From positions 1 through 48,674 of the forward strand of contig QCFD01000004.1 of the NCBI GenBank assembly GCA_003278445.1: a stretch of 48,674 nucleotides of DNA, given 5' to 3'. The notes under the pieces were generated by a model that worked only from the letters and a program-made list of their open reading frames with translations, did no database searches and had not been told where the DNA came from. How positions within the stretch are numbered: position 1 is the first letter of the stretch; every line of letters starts with the position of its first letter. A program made the position numbers and the translations under genes. This DNA is from Prochlorococcus sp. AG-363-B05. GTDB taxonomy: Bacteria > Cyanobacteriota > Cyanobacteriia > PCC-6307 > Cyanobiaceae. This document shows positions 45,506 to 48,674 of the stretch, in pieces.

Positions 45506-47257
45506 ATGGCTGCATTAAGACTAGATCTAATAAAAAACTATTTGAGACCACACAAAAATGTGTTGTTGATAGGTGGCTTGTGTCTCGTTTTTGTGAATAT
45601 CTTAAGTGTTGCGATTCCAATGGAAGTAAGAAATATTGTCGATGAACTAAAAACGGGGTTCACATTATCAGATGTCTTAAATAAGTCGACATGGTTAGTC
45701 CTGTTAGCAACAGTAATGGGCGGAGTAAGGCTAATTTCTAGGCAACTCGTTTTTGGAGTTGGCAGACAAGTGGAGGTTTCACTAAGACAAAAGTTATTTG
45801 ATCATATGCTTGGACAAGACCCAGCTTGGGTTCAAACAATAGGAACCGGAGAAGTAATAACAAGAGCTACTAGTGATTTAGAAAATATACGAAGATTGCT
45901 TGGTTTTACAATTCTGAGTCTTACAAATACTTTATTGGCATACACCTTCACTTTGCCAGCGATGCTGTCAATTGATCCTCTGTTAACTTTCTTTGCTATA
46001 TCCATTTATCCTGTTTTGCTTGGCACCGTTGGATTATTTGGTGGAAGAATGGTTAAGCAAAGGAAGAAACAACAAGAAGCTTTATCAAAATTAAGTGAAT
46101 TAATTCAAGAAGATCTTTCTGGAATTAGCGCAATTAAAATATATGGTCAAGAGAAAGCCGAGCGAAGAGCATTCGATAAATTAAATATTATTTATAGAGA
46201 TGCTGCAATTAATCTTGCAAGAACAGCTAGTACATTATTCCCATTACTTCAAGGTTTATCTTCAATATCATTGCTTCTTATTATTGCTATTGGAAGTGGA
46301 CAGCTTTCAAAAGGAAGTCTTACAGTGGGTGGACTAGTTGCTTTAATCCTTTATGTAGAAAGACTAGTCTTTCCAACGGCTCTATTAGGTTTTACTCTTA
46401 ATACTTTTCAATTGGGTCAAGTAAGTTTAGAAAGAGTGGAAGAGATCTTAAATAATGAGCCAACAATCAAAGATAAAGATAATACAATAAAAATATCTAA
46501 ACCTATATCAGGTAAATTAGAAGCTAAAAATCTATCAATAAAGTATGAAGATTCTCCAAGGAAGATACTTAATGAAATCTCTTTTAAAATAAAACCAAGT
46601 GAAATAGTTGCCTTAGTAGGACCCGTTGGATGCGGCAAGACAACTTTAGCAAGAGCTTTAGGAAGGATGGTAAATATTGAAGAAGGTAGTTTATTCTTAG
46701 ACGATTACGATGTAACTGATTTAAAACTAGAAGATTTAAGAAACCATATTGCCCTAGTACCTCAGGAGGGGTATTTATTTACAGAAACTCTTACAGAAAA
46801 TATTAGATATGGGAAACCTAATGCATCAATATTGAAAGTCGAGGAATCTGCCTATGAAGCTCGAATGTCAGATGACATTAGAGGCTTCCCAGATGGATTC
46901 AAAACTCTTGTTGGTGAAAGAGGAATAACACTCAGTGGAGGCCAAAGGCAACGAACAGCATTAAGCAGAGCATTATTAGTAGATTCAAAGATAATAGTCT
47001 TAGATGATGCCTTAGCAAGTGTCGACAATAAAACCGCCTCAGCGATACTTCAAACAATTAAAAAACAATTTAATAAGACAGTATTAATGATTAGTCATCA
47101 ACTATCAGCCGCAGCTGCCTGTGATCGGATATTGGTAATGAATGATGGAAAAATCGTACAAGAGGGAACACATCAAGATTTAATTAATAACGAAGGTTTG
47201 TATAAGAGCATGTGGGAAAGAGAAAAAGCTAAAGAACAAATCCAATCAGATGATTAA
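45506..47257 (+). CDS. ABC exporter, fused membrane and ATPase domains
   Basis: 583 residues. The first about 300 form the type-1 exporter membrane domain (six helices). The ATPase follows with Walker A GPVGCGKT at 372-379, LSGGQRQRTALSRALL, and Walker B VLDDALASVD, in which the usual catalytic glutamate is aspartate (about residue 501). That substitution is seen in MdlA-like halves of heterodimeric exporters, so this may need a partner encoded elsewhere. Substrates of such exporters are drugs, lipids or peptides. The P-loop GPVGCGKT also differs slightly from the usual GPTGSGKS. Confidence 0.92.
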   Translation: MAALRLDLIKNYLRPHKNVLLIGGLCLVFVNILSVAIPMEVRNIVDELKTGFTLSDVLNKSTWLVLLATVMGGVRLISRQLVFGVGRQVEVSLRQKLFDHMLGQDPAWVQTIGTGEVITRATSDLENIRRLLGFTILSLTNTLLAYTFTLPAMLSIDPLLTFFAISIYPVLLGTVGLFGGRMVKQRKKQQEALSKLSELIQEDLSGISAIKIYGQEKAERRAFDKLNIIYRDAAINLARTASTLFPLLQGLSSISLLLIIAIGSGQLSKGSLTVGGLVALILYVERLVFPTALLGFTLNTFQLGQVSLERVEEILNNEPTIKDKDNTIKISKPISGKLEAKNLSIKYEDSPRKILNEISFKIKPSEIVALVGPVGCGKTTLARALGRMVNIEEGSLFLDDYDVTDLKLEDLRNHIALVPQEGYLFTETLTENIRYGKPNASILKVEESAYEARMSDDIRGFPDGFKTLVGERGITLSGGQRQRTALSRALLVDSKIIVLDDALASVDNKTASAILQTIKKQFNKTVLMISHQLSAAAACDRILVMNDGKIVQEGTHQDLINNEGLYKSMWEREKAKEQIQSDD

Positions 47258-47348
47258 TTATTACTTATTAAAGTTTTTGAATGAATTCAATTAAATTAAG
47301 ATAAAAGCTAAAAAAACAATTATGTTCAAATAATTTAATCATAAGATC

Positions 47349-47594
47349 ATGAACACATTTACAAATTATAAACTTATTTGTGACCTTGAATTTGGTGATA
47401 TCTACATTCAGATTCTTGCTTGGATGGGTGTAATTTTTGTAAGTCTGGCTGCAGGACTCGCTCTGATGGGATCATCAAGGCCAATTTTTGCGCTTTTAGG
47501 TGTAGGATTAATTCTTGTTCTAAGCCTTCCTTTCTTGTTATTTGCATTTGTCACTACACTAATAAATCATGTAAAAATAGAAACTATAAATTAA
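47349..47594 (+). CDS. Small two-helix membrane protein
   Basis: 81 residues. A polar N-terminus is followed by two hydrophobic helices: about 22-43 (QILAWMGVIFVSLAAGLALMG) and 47-72 (PIFALLGVGLILVLSLPFLLFAF). I have a faint recollection of a similar conserved membrane protein in picocyanobacteria, with no function. It lies 91 bases after the exporter and only 4 bases before msrA, so it is probably co-transcribed with msrA. Confidence 0.6.
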   Translation: MNTFTNYKLICDLEFGDIYIQILAWMGVIFVSLAAGLALMGSSRPIFALLGVGLILVLSLPFLLFAFVTTLINHVKIETIN

Positions 47595-47598
47595 AAAT

Positions 47599-48348
47599 AT
47601 GATTAAAAAAATAAACGACTATATAACAACAATAATTAATAAGCTATATTCAAAGAAAAGTACTATAGAAATCAAGAAGAAAGTGCTCCATACAATATTA
47701 AAAAATGATCTTTCAGCAGAGTTAAAAGATAATGAAGAAGAAATTCTTTTTGGCTGTGGTTGCTTTTGGGGCGCAGAAAAAGGTTTTTGGAGACTACCAG
47801 GAATAATTTCAACAGCTGTCGGATATTCTGGCGGCGAAACAGAGAACCCAAGCTACAGAGAAGTTTGTACAGGACTTACTGGTCATACAGAAGTTGTAAG
47901 AGTTATTTGGAACCACAATGAAATTGATCTAAGTGATTTATTGAAATTATTTTGGGAATGTCATGATCCAACACAAGGGAACCGACAAGGCAATGATTGT
48001 GGTAGCCAATACAGATCTTCTATTTATACAACAAGTAAAAATCAATTAGATAAGGCAAAAGCAAGCAAAGAAAGTTATCAAAAAGAGCTTAAAAAGTATG
48101 GTTTTGGCGAAATAACAACTGAAATTACAAATAAAAATAAGTTCTATTTTGCAGAGGAATATCATCAACAATATTTAGCAAAACCAGGAAGCAGGCCATA
48201 TTGCTCTGCTATGCCAACAAAAGTAAAATTTAAAACCTTTAAAGGTGCAAATTTTAAACTTAATGAGACGATTTGGTCTCATTACAATTGGGATATTAGT
48301 CATTGTATTCTTAGAGGAAGGAATACACCTATTAAAAATATTCCATAA
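47599..48348 (+). CDS. msrA: Peptide-methionine (S)-S-oxide reductase
   Basis: 249 residues. The catalytic cysteine is C55 in GCGCFWGAEKGFW, followed by VGYSGGETENPSYREVCTGLTGHTEVV and HDPTQGNRQGNDCGSQYRSSIY, all typical of MsrA. It repairs oxidised methionine in proteins using thioredoxin. The first about 45 residues are a non-conserved, charged extension without a clear targeting signal. It starts 4 bases after the small membrane protein gene, and its stop codon shares one base with the start of the next gene. Confidence 0.96.
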   Translation: MIKKINDYITTIINKLYSKKSTIEIKKKVLHTILKNDLSAELKDNEEEILFGCGCFWGAEKGFWRLPGIISTAVGYSGGETENPSYREVCTGLTGHTEVVRVIWNHNEIDLSDLLKLFWECHDPTQGNRQGNDCGSQYRSSIYTTSKNQLDKAKASKESYQKELKKYGFGEITTEITNKNKFYFAEEYHQQYLAKPGSRPYCSAMPTKVKFKTFKGANFKLNETIWSHYNWDISHCILRGRNTPIKNIP

Positions 48349-48512
48349 TGAATGATCAATTACCAGATAGAACAGTTTTACTAATAATTCTGGCGACTTT
48401 GTTATTAGTATTTTTTCTAGTATTTAGTTTTAAATCCACAAAAATTGAACAAGAGAAAACAATTCAATGGATGGATAGCTCTATAAAAAATGAATTTTTC
48501 TCACCACTCTAA
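48348..48512 (+). CDS. Small single-helix membrane protein, 54 residues
   Basis: An ATG that overlaps the msrA stop by one base (TAATG) opens a 54-codon frame: MNDQLPDRTVLLIILATLLL, then a continued hydrophobic run to about residue 28 and a charged tail with WMDSSIKNEFFSPL. The overlap implies translational coupling with msrA. No family recognised. Confidence 0.55.
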   Translation: MNDQLPDRTVLLIILATLLLVFFLVFSFKSTKIEQEKTIQWMDSSIKNEFFSPL

Positions 48513-48554
48513 ACATAGATAGTTTGATCACATTAATATAAATTTATCTAATCA

Positions 48555-48674
48555 TGTCAAATAAAAATTTTCAAAAGAACATAGAAAAAGCAAAAATAAA
48601 TTTTTATAATATTCTTGCAATATTAATAGTAATTATTCCTGAATTTTTTGCAGAGTTAATTTATACAATCGAAG
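48555..48674 (+). CDS. Hypothetical protein, 3' end outside window
   Basis: An ATG frame open to the window edge. The visible 40 codons read MSNKNFQKNIEKAKINFYNI and then a hydrophobic stretch (LAILIVIIPEFFAELIYT). The N-terminus is basic and amphipathic, followed by one possible membrane helix. Too little is visible to identify it. A 42-base spacer separates it from the small gene before. Confidence 0.45.

Overview
The window looks like chromosome from a marine Prochlorococcus, probably a low-light-adapted lineage. The basis is the AT-rich sequence, the very short spacers, cyanobacterium-specific genes (psaK, petN, thf1/psp29, a PAM68-like gene, and the DUF2499, DUF3593, DUF3082, DUF3288, DUF1816 and DUF2103 families) and a gene order I recall from that genus. 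The strain is not identified and the low-light assignment is an inference. I saw no rRNA or tRNA gene, CRISPR array, insertion sequence or prophage. Nearly all the DNA is genic.

Layout. 1-5.8 kb (+): a 5'-truncated inositol monophosphatase-family gene, hisZ, htpG, rpmB, a secreted peroxiredoxin, the DUF2499/DUF3593 membrane pair and psaK, closed by a strong bidirectional terminator shared with convergent dxs (-). 7.8-15.4 kb (mostly +): ilvA, scpB, a YggT protein, a MazG-like gene (-), pyk, a MacB-type permease and ftsH. 15.4-16.7 kb: clpP (-) and divergent thf1 (+). 16.7-20.9 kb is a looser, even more AT-rich stretch with petN and a tiny membrane ORF, DUF2103, several small orphan genes and an ArnT/PMT-like glycosyltransferase. 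20.7-26.8 kb (-): rsmA-ispE-DUF3082, then pdhB-secD-secF and a small tail gene. 26.9-30.0 kb (+): a small conserved-looking gene, rlmH, an SOS-type umuD-umuC pair behind a LexA-like box, and a small HExxH protein. 30.0-32.4 kb (-): a small gene and dnaG. 32.4-35.2 kb (+): an EamA transporter, a secreted glycine-zipper protein, ruvA, rpsO and a PAM68-like gene. 35.2-45.4 kb (-): dnaE, gatA, DUF1816, rlmB, mrnC, a STAS protein, carA, trpD and DUF3288. 45.5-48.7 kb (+): an ABC exporter, a small membrane protein, msrA and two small proteins, the last cut by the window edge.

Most of this is core metabolism and information processing: DNA replication and repair (dnaE, dnaG, ruvA, umuDC), ribosome and rRNA maturation (rpmB, rpsO, rsmA, rlmH, rlmB, mrnC), protein export (secDF), isoprenoids (dxs, ispE), amino acids and pyrimidines (hisZ, ilvA, trpD, carA), central carbon (pyk, pdhB) and photosystem supply and care (psaK, petN, thf1, ftsH, clpP, PAM68-like). 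I found no clear unknown multi-gene system. The parts most worth a second look are the probable ATT start of the STAS gene, the LexA-boxed umuDC with its metalloprotease-like neighbour, the small ORF overlapping the ftsH start, the petN-linked mini-membrane protein, and the Tat-type peroxiredoxin lacking the usual second cysteine.
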